DNA of 34,527 bases from a virus: positions 1-34,527 of IMG/VR virus record IMGVR_UViG_3300041403_000175; one strand, written 5' to 3'. Below, piece by piece: positions 23,736-30,928 of the stretch. The notes under the pieces were generated by a model. It saw only the letters and a list, made by a program, of their open reading frames with translations, searched no databases and was not told the origin of the DNA. The translations under genes and the position numbers were made by a program. Each line of letters begins with the position of its first letter. Within the stretch, counting starts at the first letter, position 1.

Positions 23736-24058
23736 CAGGCGATCTCACCGTCGATAGAGACGTCCAAGTACCCCTCGTTCGGGTACGTCTCAATTTTCCC
23801 GTCTGCGAATGTAACTTCGAACTCCACCTCATAGTCTCCGGTAGACGCTGTGTCGGAAGCCGCCCACTCGTATTTTACCGTGCCTGTCAGATCGTTCACG
23901 ATGGAGGCATTTCCGACAACTGGGGTTGATCCACGGCGCGAGCTTCGCATGTGGAACTTGACGGTTGCCCCCGTCAGAACAACTACAGACTTATCTGGGT
24001 GCTTCAGGTCGGCCACGAAGTCCGGCGACGTGTCACCCTGTTTGATTACAAACGCCAT
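23735..24058 (-). CDS. Ig-like (BppU N-terminal-like) virion protein
   Basis: A 107-residue all-beta protein: MAFVIKQGDTSPDFVADL, VVVLTGATVKFHMRS, then VKYEWAASDTASTGDYEVEFEVTF. This pattern (QGDTxP, GATVKFHM, GxYxVEFEVTFADG) is that of the Ig-like N-terminal domain of phage upper-baseplate (BppU) or fibre proteins. Start: ATG 24058 is preceded by CAGGAG at the right distance; an ATG at 24100 would add an unlikely basic peptide. The gene follows a 73-base gap with a dyad site, so it probably begins a transcript that includes the lysis genes. Confidence 0.7.
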   Translation of the reverse strand: MAFVIKQGDTSPDFVADLKHPDKSVVVLTGATVKFHMRSSRRGSTPVVGNASIVNDLTGTVKYEWAASDTASTGDYEVEFEVTFADGKIETYPNEGYLDVSIDGEIA

Positions 24059-24113
24059 GGCGTGCTCCTGAATGTTGCGCCATCCTCGCAAAAAGCGCAT
24101 GAGTTTTCAAGTG

Positions 24114-24129
24114 TGCTCACGTGTTAACA
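24114..24129. promoter_or_regulatory. dyad operator-like site B
   Basis: TGCTCAC-GT-GTTAACA matches the 16-bp dyad consensus at 14 of 16 positions. It lies in the gap before the Ig-like protein gene, abutting the end of the repeat-protein gene, and would control the Ig-like/lysis segment. Confidence 0.6.
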
Positions 24130-24131
24130 CA

Positions 24132-25241
24132 TTAAGCTGCGTTTTCCGACTTCACCACCTCAACCAAGTTCTCGGTCTCCCAGACAATAGCATAGTTTTT
24201 GCCCCCCGAACGGACCTCCACAGAGTTTGTTGTGTCGCGCACAGATACGCTATTCTTCGACCTGTTTGTTGTTATCGAGTTTTTGGATTGGCGGACTGTG
24301 GCAGTAGAAACACCATCCGAGACATCGTAAACCGCCTCTCTGCCAAACGCCGGGTTTATGTACGGGTTCCCTAGGTGTGGCGGGCCGTACAACACGTCAT
24401 CCGTGTAGAGTGGGACAAAAACCGTAATGTTGGTCCCGGAGACCTCTACCGGCAAAGTGTTTATGTTTGCCGCAACAAGAACATGTTTCTGGGCAAAAGG
24501 CGGGCTGCCCACCGTTGGTATCCCAAGAGCAACGGCAGCAGCGTCAAAGCGTACAGTAATGGTAGCTGTCGCCGCCGGTACGGACGGTGCTGCTGTCTGG
24601 ATCGACTGGGCAGTTAGGTTGTGCTCTTGAGCGAGGGCACCAGACCCGACGGATGGTGCTGCTGTCTGGATCGACTGGGCAGTTAGGTTGTGCTCTTGAG
24701 CGAGAGCACCGGACCCGATGGGTGGTGCTGCTGTCTGGATCGACTGGGCAGTTAGGTTATGCTCTTGAGCGAGAGTAGCGGACCCAAGGGATGGTGCCGC
24801 AGTCTGGATCGACTGGGCAGTTAGGTTATGTTCTTGAGCGAGAGTAGCGGACCCAAGGGATGGTGCTGCTGTCTGGATCGACTGTGCAGTAAGGCTGTGC
24901 TCTTGAGCGAGAGCAGCGGACCCAAGGGATGGTGCCGCAGTCTGGATCGACTGTGCAGTTAGGGTTTCATCCTCATAAGCTGTCGCCGCCGGTACGGACG
25001 GTGCTGCTGTCTGGATCGACTGGGCAGTAAGGCTGTGCTCTTGAGTGAGAGTAGCGGACCCAAGGGATGGTGCCGCAGTCTGGATCGACTGTGCAGTAAG
25101 GCTGTGCTCTTGAGCGAGAGCAGCGGACCCAAGGGATGGTGCCGCAGTCTGGATCGACTGTGCAGTAAGAGTGAGAACACCCGAGTCAACAACACCATCA
25201 TCCGCAAGCGGAGCGGCGGCTAATGGTGAAAATCCGAGCAT
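24132..25241 (-). CDS. tandem-repeat virion protein (nine 23-residue repeats)
   Basis: A 369-residue protein. After a short N-terminus (MLGFSPLAAAPLADDG, a start common among phage structural proteins) come nine copies of a 23-residue unit built on LTAQSIQTAAPSLGSA with an ALAQEH end (about residues 25-231); a degenerate tenth copy (VLVAANINTLPVEVSG) may follow near residue 250. The remainder to 369 is beta-rich with short NSI/NSV repeats (RQSKNSITTNRSKNSVSVRDTTNSVEV) that look like a beta-helix or stacked-strand rod. No membrane helix. Position among fibre proteins suggests a fibre or adhesin shaft. I do not recognise a family, and the function is inferred from repeats and context. Confidence 0.78.
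   Translation of the reverse strand: MLGFSPLAAAPLADDGVVDSGVLTLTAQSIQTAAPSLGSAALAQEHSLTAQSIQTAAPSLGSATLTQEHSLTAQSIQTAAPSVPAATAYEDETLTAQSIQTAAPSLGSAALAQEHSLTAQSIQTAAPSLGSATLAQEHNLTAQSIQTAAPSLGSATLAQEHNLTAQSIQTAAPPIGSGALAQEHNLTAQSIQTAAPSVGSGALAQEHNLTAQSIQTAAPSVPAATATITVRFDAAAVALGIPTVGSPPFAQKHVLVAANINTLPVEVSGTNITVFVPLYTDDVLYGPPHLGNPYINPAFGREAVYDVSDGVSTATVRQSKNSITTNRSKNSVSVRDTTNSVEVRSGGKNYAIVWETENLVEVVKSENAA
24549..25169. repeat. nine 69-bp tandem repeats within the virion repeat gene
   Basis: The marker GTCTGGATCGACTG recurs at 24595, 24664, 24733, 24802, 24871, 24940, 25009, 25078 and 25147, exactly 69 bp apart. Units are nearly identical except that copies 3 and 9 (counted from the protein N-terminus) share a distinct end (SVPAATA), which suggests that blocks, not just single units, were duplicated. 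Reading frame is kept since 69 is divisible by three. Confidence 0.95.
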
Positions 25242-25252
25242 GGCTTAGGCTC

Positions 25253-26020
25253 CTACGGCCAGTATTGATCGTCAGTGTAGTCAGCCGGTATTGGGTCCAT
25301 TTCACGCAACGCTTTAGCCGCGAAAATGATGGTCGTCTCTACTGCCGCCGCTGCTTGGCCGAAGGCAAAGGTGGTCGGCGCGTCCATTTGGATCAAAGAG
25401 TTGTCAGAGGCGATCCATGTAAATGGATTGGCACCACCATGCCAAAAGTAGTTTCCAGCAACCGCTCCTTGCCCCATTGCAAATCCCGCCAGTGCCGCAG
25501 CGCCAGTAATGCGCGACATTGACTTTGGATCACGTTGAAACATTACTCCCTGAAACTCAAAATCCATGACAAGCCGACGATCACGTTCTTCGTTTACTGC
25601 ATCGGCTGTTGGAAGGTTCTCTGCCGTAAACTCCATTTCGTATGGAGCATCTGGTGCGTTTGGCAATGTCAACCCAAACGGACTTGGCTGGTTTTCAATC
25701 TCCTTGAGTGCTGTGCGATACTCTTTAATCGCCAGAGGGACAGCTTGTCCCTTTCCAACAAAATCAACCACCCACTGATCAGATTGGGCCAGAAGACGAT
25801 CACGTTGGTTCTTTACAGCCTGCCACTTGATAGCCAATTCCGAAGGTGTAGGGTCTTCAACAGTCCATGCGTTATTGACCCAGATAGCTTTTTGGCCGGG
25901 AGCCAGTGTGGGTTTTTCAGGACAGATCACAAAGCCAAGAGTATTCAACTCAGCCTCTGACTTGCCCTTGTGTTCTTGGGGTAGCTTCTGAGGCTGTGCG
26001 CCCATGTATGAGACCAGCAT
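25253..26020 (-). CDS. DUF4376-containing tail/fibre-associated protein
   Basis: A 255-residue protein. Residues 60-130 resemble phage tail assembly chaperones (KNQRDRLLAQSDQWV, IKEYRTALKEIENQPSPF, TLPNAPDAPYE). Residues 140-250 match DUF4376: NEERDRRLVMDFEFQGVMFQRDPKSM, ITGAAALAGFAMGQ, NPFTWIASDNSLIQMDAPT, FAFGQAAAAVETTIIFAAKALRE. DUF4376 proteins occur with fibres in many phages and are thought to act in fibre assembly or attachment. The ATG shares a base with the upstream glycine-rich fibre stop (TAATG), so the pair is probably a fibre and its partner. Confidence 0.75.
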   Translation of the reverse strand: MLVSYMGAQPQKLPQEHKGKSEAELNTLGFVICPEKPTLAPGQKAIWVNNAWTVEDPTPSELAIKWQAVKNQRDRLLAQSDQWVVDFVGKGQAVPLAIKEYRTALKEIENQPSPFGLTLPNAPDAPYEMEFTAENLPTADAVNEERDRRLVMDFEFQGVMFQRDPKSMSRITGAAALAGFAMGQGAVAGNYFWHGGANPFTWIASDNSLIQMDAPTTFAFGQAAAAVETTIIFAAKALREMDPIPADYTDDQYWP

Positions 26021-27102
26021 TATACGTCTCCTGTGTTAGTAGATGGGAAAGCGCGTTCCGGACCCCAGATAATGCGGACTGCGCCGTGTGCGCCATTTAT
26101 GGATGCGTTAACACCGTCTGAGCCACCGGAGCCAGCGCCGTAAACTCCCGGAGAACCAGAATTAAATCCACCAGAGCCGTTGCTCCCGCTTGAACCTCCA
26201 CCACCACCAGAGCCATGGCTTGTTGTGCTACCGCCGCCGCCACCGCCGGAAACTCCCTCCCCTAAAAGGCCAACTCCGCCACCGCCACCAGCGCAATAAG
26301 AGTTATCTGAGCCGCCGCCACCGCCTCCTGCGCCACCAGTTCCAGCTAGTCCTGAATTCTTACCAGCCCCGCCTTTTCCGCCTGATCCGCTGTACCCTCC
26401 AGCGCCACCGCCCCCGCCGCCAGCTCCACCCCCGTCTCCTCCATTACCACCATTGCCGCCAAGTGGGTAGTAAGACCCGCCCGGACCTCCGGGGTCTGAG
26501 CCGGCAGTAGAGCCGCCACCCCCGCCGCCTCCATAAACAGTACCGGTGTTTATGAAATAGCTATCAGTTCCGTTTGATGTGGGCGGTTCTCCTGATGTGT
26601 CGCCGCCCTCTCCTACGACTACCGCATAACTTTGACCGGGAGTGACAGGAATTGAGTTGACGTAACCCAGACCGCCGCCGCCGCCGCCACCGCCGCCAGC
26701 GCTGTAATAACGGCCTGCACCGCCACCACCTACGCATACCACGTCAACTTGATAGACGTTGGCAGGACAAACCCATGTATGTGTGCCGGGTGCAGTGTAA
26801 AGTGCCTGCCCGCTATCGCTTGTCGGGTCCACTTGGCTCGTGAACGTCGAGATTACTTCCCAAGTGTCAATCTCTGGATAGTAAAGTTCCAAGCCATCCA
26901 ATGTGGTGTTGTAGAACAGCATTGGAGCCAGAGGAGATGCAGGACGCTCCGCAGACGTACCGCTCTCAATGTATTTGATCGCATCCAGCGTGTAAGTAAT
27001 CTCGCTGTCGATTGCCCACTTGGTTCCGTCCCACCTAAACGTAAAACCGTTTTCCGTGTGGGTGTCGTTGAGAGCCGGAGCGTTGGGGAAGTTGATAGCC
27101 AT
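26020..27102 (-). CDS. glycine-rich tail fibre/adhesin
   Basis: A 360-residue protein. Residues 1-90 carry a common phage fibre N-terminus (NGFTFRWDGTKWAI, LFYNTTLDGLELYYPEIDTWEVI). From about 95 there is a GTHTWVCPANVYQVDVVCVGGGGAG strand of the glycine-rich adhesin type, then long runs of Gly with Ser, Ala and Asn from about 125 to 335, and finally the conserved end GAVRIIWGPERAFPSTNT. Such glycine-rich tips in other phages fold as polyglycine-II bundles and bind receptors. The Gly blocks are interrupted by Tyr/Cys-bearing loops (SDNSYCAGG), likely the variable binding surface. It is followed directly by the DUF4376 protein. Strong family call; receptor unknown. Confidence 0.85.
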   Translation of the reverse strand: MAINFPNAPALNDTHTENGFTFRWDGTKWAIDSEITYTLDAIKYIESGTSAERPASPLAPMLFYNTTLDGLELYYPEIDTWEVISTFTSQVDPTSDSGQALYTAPGTHTWVCPANVYQVDVVCVGGGGAGRYYSAGGGGGGGGGLGYVNSIPVTPGQSYAVVVGEGGDTSGEPPTSNGTDSYFINTGTVYGGGGGGGSTAGSDPGGPGGSYYPLGGNGGNGGDGGGAGGGGGGAGGYSGSGGKGGAGKNSGLAGTGGAGGGGGGSDNSYCAGGGGGVGLLGEGVSGGGGGGSTTSHGSGGGGGSSGSNGSGGFNSGSPGVYGAGSGGSDGVNASINGAHGAVRIIWGPERAFPSTNTGDV

Positions 27103-27104
27103 GC

Positions 27105-27908
27105 TTACACCAAGTTTGAGAAATACTGATTTGCAGGAACCATTTTGTCCTGAGATACAGGTGTAACGGTGCCTTCAATCACAATGCCCGCCATAACCAT
27201 AGCTGCCGTGCCGGGATAGTTATATGTTGCTGTCTGGCTTAATCGGCTGGCGCTTTGCGGATCACATCGAGCCATTGCAAAAGAGCTGTATTCGTTGACA
27301 GCTTTATCCATTTCAGTGTCGATACCGGACCATGTAGTGCTTAGGTTATTATCGTTGCTTCCTACCAAAAACAGCGCCAAAGCATTTGCGGGAATATCCA
27401 TAGTCACGCTTATCGAGGCTGAAGCCGTACTGGACTCACGTCCTGCTGTCGCACTCGCTACTTTACCGAAGTCAGTCACGGTGTATTGGTAAGCCGCCGC
27501 TCGATACTGATTGGCACCTGTCGTCACAACCAATGTAGAAGATGCGCTACCGTCAGAGACTGCCGTGCCAAAAGCAGCAATGCTTTCCTGCCCCGTTGCA
27601 ACAGTGGTGACTTCTAGATCAACAGGATTGCCGTTGTAGGTCATACTGATAACTTGGTTATTGCCAGCATAACCTTCAGAGACAAAAGCAAATAGGAGCG
27701 TTTCCCCCGCAGCAGGCGCACCCCCTGCTGGTGTCAAAGTGAAGGTATAAACACTTGTATTTGTTCCTATAAGATGGTTGGCAGGATTATCTAAGTTGGG
27801 AATGTCCCGAATAGGGGCAGCATATTTAGGCAGCATTGAATACATACCGCCATCCAATGGATCGCGAGCAATCCCCCGAAACCCACCATTTCGGTAAACG
27901 CTATCCAT
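27105..27908 (-). CDS. beta-rich structural protein of unknown family
   Basis: A 267-residue protein with no membrane helix or signal. The N-terminus (MDSVYRNGGFRGIARDPLDGGMYSM) looks like a virion-anchoring tail. The rest alternates short strands and Ser/Thr/Ala loops (TFTLTPAGGAPAAGETLLFAFVSEG, STLVVTTGANQYRAAAYQYTV, PGTAAMVMAGIVIEGTV), the look of a jelly-roll carbohydrate- or surface-binding domain. It shares a base with the upstream stop (TAATG) and lies between small decoration-like proteins and the glycine-rich fibre, so a fibre or capsid-surface role is plausible. I do not recognise the family. Confidence 0.65.
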   Translation of the reverse strand: MDSVYRNGGFRGIARDPLDGGMYSMLPKYAAPIRDIPNLDNPANHLIGTNTSVYTFTLTPAGGAPAAGETLLFAFVSEGYAGNNQVISMTYNGNPVDLEVTTVATGQESIAAFGTAVSDGSASSTLVVTTGANQYRAAAYQYTVTDFGKVASATAGRESSTASASISVTMDIPANALALFLVGSNDNNLSTTWSGIDTEMDKAVNEYSSFAMARCDPQSASRLSQTATYNYPGTAAMVMAGIVIEGTVTPVSQDKMVPANQYFSNLV

Positions 27909-28267
27909 TAACTGATGTCCTCATACGAGGCGACAGCTTCAAGATCACCATCGACACTTGCGGTCAGACGAATATGTTCATCCTCTTTGACGTAGATCGT
28001 GGTCTCTTTGGAGACTGCAATAAAGGACGAACCAGCGGGGATGGATACACCTTTGGCAATGTGAAAACCTGTTCCCCCGATCACATGCTCGATGTTAACA
28101 GTCGCTGAAGCTGCACCGTCTACATTGGCGACGATCAGAGTGTTCAGCTTAAAGACTTTGCCAGATGCCGCAGCGTTAGATACGAGGTTTGTCGGAACAG
28201 TTGTGACTGCCATCCCAGCGCTTTCACCTCGGATCGCTGTCAGCGTTGCAATATCTGGATTTGCCAT
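27908..28267 (-). CDS. small beta-sandwich virion protein
   Basis: A 119-residue all-beta protein: VFKLNTLIVANVDGAASATVNIEHV, AKGVSIPAGSSFIAVSKETTIYVKEDEHIRLTAS, LEAVASYEDIS. The pattern (strand, Asn/Ala turn, PAGSS, ETTIYVKED) is common in small proteins of marine phages and resembles decoration or fibre-base proteins. No signal or membrane helix. AAGGAC precedes the start by a usual distance, and the gene is packed between the collagen-like and beta-rich proteins. The exact role, capsid decoration or fibre collar, is not resolved. Confidence 0.65.
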   Translation of the reverse strand: MANPDIATLTAIRGESAGMAVTTVPTNLVSNAAASGKVFKLNTLIVANVDGAASATVNIEHVIGGTGFHIAKGVSIPAGSSFIAVSKETTIYVKEDEHIRLTASVDGDLEAVASYEDIS

Positions 28268-28276
28268 GTTTTGTCC

Positions 28277-28936
28277 TTATCCGAAAATGATTGCCATGGC
28301 GGTCGCATGAGCCGTGTTGCCCACAGCACCAGCCGGACCTTGAGCACCCTGTATGCCCTGTATGCCTTGGATACCTCGCAGCCCAATCGGGCCAGACAGA
28401 CTTACCCACTGAGAGCCATCAACGTCCGTGTAGTATCCGTAGAGAACCATCTGAGTGCTATCGACCCATAGATCACCTGCGCTTGGGGATACCGGAGCCG
28501 TGTCAGAGATAGCTATTGAAGCTCCTCCTCCTCCCCCTCCAGCACCAAGAGCTGCAATAGCCTGTGCTACTCTCTGAGCCGTCCAAATGCGTTCTGTTGT
28601 GGCTGTCCCGGCTTCGGCTTCCGCTTGGGGAACCACAGTAGGAAAGTCCGCCGCCAGCGCCGACACATAAATGACCGCATCGCCAGACAGGTTAATGGCT
28701 GCGCCTGCATTGCTACTTTCAGACGGTGTTCGACTAAGCGTTGTGCCGGTCGCCGTGTATACGCCCGTTCCGATTTCCCACGCGGTCCCGTCTTCGATCA
28801 CATACCGAACGGTATCGCCGTCCGCGACACCAGCGGCGGCGAAAGTCTGAAACCCGTCAGCCGCCGCGCCGAGCGTGATGGTCCCGGTGCCAGTGGTCGC
28901 GGTCGAGACCTTTGCGCGATTAACGAGTTTAGGCAT
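28277..28936 (-). CDS. collagen-like tail fibre protein
   Basis: A 219-residue fibre. Residues 1-100 form a conserved phage fibre domain (MPKLVNRAKVSTATTGTGTI, FAAAGVADGDTVRYVIEDGTAWEIGTGVYTA, TLSRTPSESS). About 100-135 is a helical linker ending in six Gly. About 140-180 is a small beta domain (SAGDLWVDSTQMVLYGYYTDVDGSQWVSLS). Then collagen-like Gly-X-Y triplets (GPIGLRGIQGIQGIQGAQG) run to residue 205 and a short end follows. The parts are typical of trimeric phage fibres or head fibres. The collagen block is short (about seven triplets) and its DNA shows short direct repeats, hinting at length variation. Confidence 0.82.
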   Translation of the reverse strand: MPKLVNRAKVSTATTGTGTITLGAAADGFQTFAAAGVADGDTVRYVIEDGTAWEIGTGVYTATGTTLSRTPSESSNAGAAINLSGDAVIYVSALAADFPTVVPQAEAEAGTATTERIWTAQRVAQAIAALGAGGGGGGASIAISDTAPVSPSAGDLWVDSTQMVLYGYYTDVDGSQWVSLSGPIGLRGIQGIQGIQGAQGPAGAVGNTAHATAMAIIFG

Positions 28937-28947
28937 GTGTTACCTCA

Positions 28948-29319
28948 TTAGGCAGGGTCCGGAATACCGATTGTAAACGCCCCGAGGGTAAACGAGTTTC
29001 CGGTGCTGACACTTTGCGAAGCAGTCAAAGCGCCGGTGGCGAGTAGGCGGCTATTCACTGTATCCACGATGGCATAGTGTGTTGCGGTTCCGGTGCCTGT
29101 AACCGAGCCGTCCGTGATCGCAGCCACAGTCACTTCTCGACCGCCGCCAGTCCGGTCAGCTGGTGCCCCAACGGACAAAGACGTACTGTTTCCCAACGTG
29201 TGTGTTGTAGTAGCACCGGCGTAATCAACCGCCTCTTGCGATGTGATGTGGATCGCGTTTGCTTCGGTGTCCAACACGGTAAGGCCGTTGTCGAAAACCC
29301 GATCTCCGAGGAAAGCCAT
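28948..29319 (-). CDS. small virion protein, decoration or fibre-base candidate
   Basis: A 123-residue beta-rich protein beginning MAFLGDRVFDNGLTVLDTEA and continuing GGREVTVAAITDGSVTGTGTATHYAIVDTVNSRLLATGAL to a Gly/Thr-rich C-terminus (GNSFTLGAFTIGIPDPA). I have seen this style of protein among head- or fibre-associated proteins of phages of alphaproteobacteria, but I cannot name a family. It sits between the connector genes and the collagen-like fibre. No membrane helix, no enzymatic motif. Confidence 0.62.
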   Translation of the reverse strand: MAFLGDRVFDNGLTVLDTEANAIHITSQEAVDYAGATTTHTLGNSTSLSVGAPADRTGGGREVTVAAITDGSVTGTGTATHYAIVDTVNSRLLATGALTASQSVSTGNSFTLGAFTIGIPDPA

Positions 29320-29342
29320 ATCTAACTCCTGCTATTATGGTC

Positions 29343-29957
29343 TCAGGCTAGTGGCCTCATTGCCACCGTAAGGTTTGATCGTCTTGTGTCACGTCCCTTG
29401 GCATCGTCTACACATCTCCAAAACTTGGAGTGGTAGTAGTCCGCCCTCTCGGCATCGCTCCATTCTTTGTGTGGGACTGCCATGAGAGTGGCCAAAGCGC
29501 CGTAAGTCACGGTCTGCTGATGATCTTCGTAAACGAAGTCCGGAACACCGGACGCACCGGCACTTGGTGCCAGAACCATCGTGCCTTGGAACGTGTATTC
29601 TGCGTCTGGTGTCGGGAAGAACTTAACCGTCTCGTCACCATAGACCGAAAAACGCAGGGGCTTTCCCTGCGGATGGTCTGGTGACTCTGTGTGGTACAGA
29701 TCAGTTACCCTGTGGAGTTTGGCACCGTCCAAGTACAGTGCCGGTATGCTCTCCAGACGTGATTGGCCGAACGTGGAAACCTTGTACTCGTTAATCCCGG
29801 CCACAGTAACTTCTGGGCCTAAAACATCACGCCAAATTTCAGCACGCTTGCACAGGTTTTCCGCAGCCGTCTGGAGGTGATAGTCTATCGTCACCTCCGG
29901 ACAGCCGGGAACGTGCGGTTGCACGTGCGGATAAAAGGTTTTCCACGGCTCAGCCAT
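29343..29957 (-). CDS. head-tail connector / tail-adaptor-like virion protein
   Basis: A 204-residue protein: an N-terminal helix pair (CPEVTIDYHLQTAAENLCKRAEIWRD), a central beta domain (VTVAGINEYKVS, ESIPALYLDGAKLHRVTDLY, LRFSVYGDETVKFFPTPDAEYTFQGTMVLAP) and a C-terminal helix (EWSDAERADYYHSKFWRCVDDAKG). This helix-beta-helix plan, with a Trp/Cys helix near the N-terminus, is the one found in short-tail tube-A/adaptor proteins (T7 gp11-like). It lies one base after the DUF6682 adaptor gene, so a role at the portal-tail junction is likely but inferred. Confidence 0.66.
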   Translation of the reverse strand: MAEPWKTFYPHVQPHVPGCPEVTIDYHLQTAAENLCKRAEIWRDVLGPEVTVAGINEYKVSTFGQSRLESIPALYLDGAKLHRVTDLYHTESPDHPQGKPLRFSVYGDETVKFFPTPDAEYTFQGTMVLAPSAGASGVPDFVYEDHQQTVTYGALATLMAVPHKEWSDAERADYYHSKFWRCVDDAKGRDTRRSNLTVAMRPLA

Positions 29958-29958
29958 C

Positions 29959-30654
29959 TTAGACGCCGCTCACCGCGCTGTCGTCAACAGGGTTACTAGC
30001 CGAGTCTGCCTGCGCTTTCACCCCGAGTGCGGAGTTAAACGCTTGGTACGCGGCAGTAGCGCGAGCCTCGTTAGCACCGTACTCAGCGTCCTTGGAGTAC
30101 GCACGGTACAGAACCCAGTCGATGATCGGAGACATGTAGATGTCGTCAAGCAAAATGACATCGGCCTGAGAGCCGCTAGGGTCCAGCTCGGACTCAGTGA
30201 GTGAGTGGATACCGGGCGTGTCCGCGAACACAACTTCGAGTTCTGTGGACGCCAGAGCTGGCGGATACACAAAAAACTCTTTCGGTTGTCGGGCGTCGAA
30301 CATCCAGTGCTGGATGTCTACTGTTCCGGTTTCCGAGTGCCATGCGGGTCGCTGGTCGTCTAGGACGCTACGCTGGATGAGGCGCACAGCTTGTTTGTTA
30401 GAGCCTGCGGCCAAGTTTCGAGTGACGTCTAAAAGGCGCAACGCCGACGGGTGCTGGGCAGTAAGAACCTGCCGGGTACCTGCCGCACAAGTAAAACTTT
30501 CAGCCTTCGCCGTGGCGTCCGGGCGGACAAGAGTGATGGCGTGATACGCTTCGTTGAGCCAGTTCTGAAGCTCAACCCGGGGCCAGCGCACGTTGCTGTC
30601 CTGAAGGACGTCCTCAACGCGGCGGATGATGTCAATGACGCGGACAACAGACAT
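29959..30654 (-). CDS. phage adaptor protein (DUF6682-like)
   Basis: A 231-residue protein with the layout of the DUF6682/P22 gp4-like adaptor group: IIRRVEDVLQD, RWPRVELQNWLNEAYHAITLVRPDA, then GTRQVLTAQHPSALRLLDVTRNL, WMFDARQPKEFFVYPPALASTELEVVFADTP, and a C-terminal helical part (LLDDIYMSPIIDWVLYRAYSKDAEYG). These proteins bind the portal ring after packaging and link it to the tail. The gene follows the coat region and precedes the connector-like gene by one base. The family is recognisable by motif order, and the position fits. Confidence 0.75.
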   Translation of the reverse strand: MSVVRVIDIIRRVEDVLQDSNVRWPRVELQNWLNEAYHAITLVRPDATAKAESFTCAAGTRQVLTAQHPSALRLLDVTRNLAAGSNKQAVRLIQRSVLDDQRPAWHSETGTVDIQHWMFDARQPKEFFVYPPALASTELEVVFADTPGIHSLTESELDPSGSQADVILLDDIYMSPIIDWVLYRAYSKDAEYGANEARATAAYQAFNSALGVKAQADSASNPVDDSAVSGV

Positions 30655-30668
30655 TTCACGTCCCTCTA

Positions 30669-30878
30669 TTATGCGTCAGAAGCAGGCGCTTTTGCCTTTT
30701 TCTGTTTGGTGGAGCTTTGCTCATTAAGAGCAGCTGCAATCTGCTCGCCTTCTTCGGTCAGCTGCATCTGTGACTCACCCATGCGAGCGATGATGACGAG
30801 CTTTCCGTCGATGCGGGCTGTGGCGCGGTTACAGGCGATCTCAGCCTGCGTGAGTTCGATCAATTTCCACGGGTCCAT
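30669..30878 (-). CDS. small head-region protein
   Basis: A 69-residue protein (MDPWKLIELTQAEIACNRATARIDG) with helix-strand segments and a Lys/Ala-rich tail (SSTKQKKAKAPASDA). I chose the ATG at 30878, which has AGAGGA upstream; a start at 30920 would run through the stem-loop downstream of the coat gene. Its size and place between coat and adaptor are typical of small joining or head-completion proteins, but no family is recognised. Confidence 0.6.
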   Translation of the reverse strand: MDPWKLIELTQAEIACNRATARIDGKLVIIARMGESQMQLTEEGEQIAAALNEQSSTKQKKAKAPASDA

Positions 30879-30900
30879 GGGTGTATCCTCTGTGTAGTTA

Positions 30901-30918
30901 GGGGGGCCGAAGCCCCCC
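30901..30918 (-). promoter_or_regulatory. very stable UUCG stem-loop after the coat gene
   Basis: On the minus strand GGGGGGC-TTCG-GCCCCCC forms a 7-bp all-GC stem with a C(UUCG)G tetraloop ten bases after the coat stop. No T run follows, so it is more likely an mRNA 3' stabiliser or partial attenuator that sets coat above downstream genes than a full terminator. Confidence 0.6.
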
Positions 30919-30928
30919 AAGTTCAGGT

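Noticed and set aside
24549-25169. Regular repeats considered as a CRISPR-like array
   Set aside because: Units are 69 bp in frame with no unique spacers; they encode protein repeats.
26190-26510. Arg/His-rich plus-strand frame opposite the glycine-rich fibre
   Set aside because: A direct consequence of Gly-codon runs read on the other strand.
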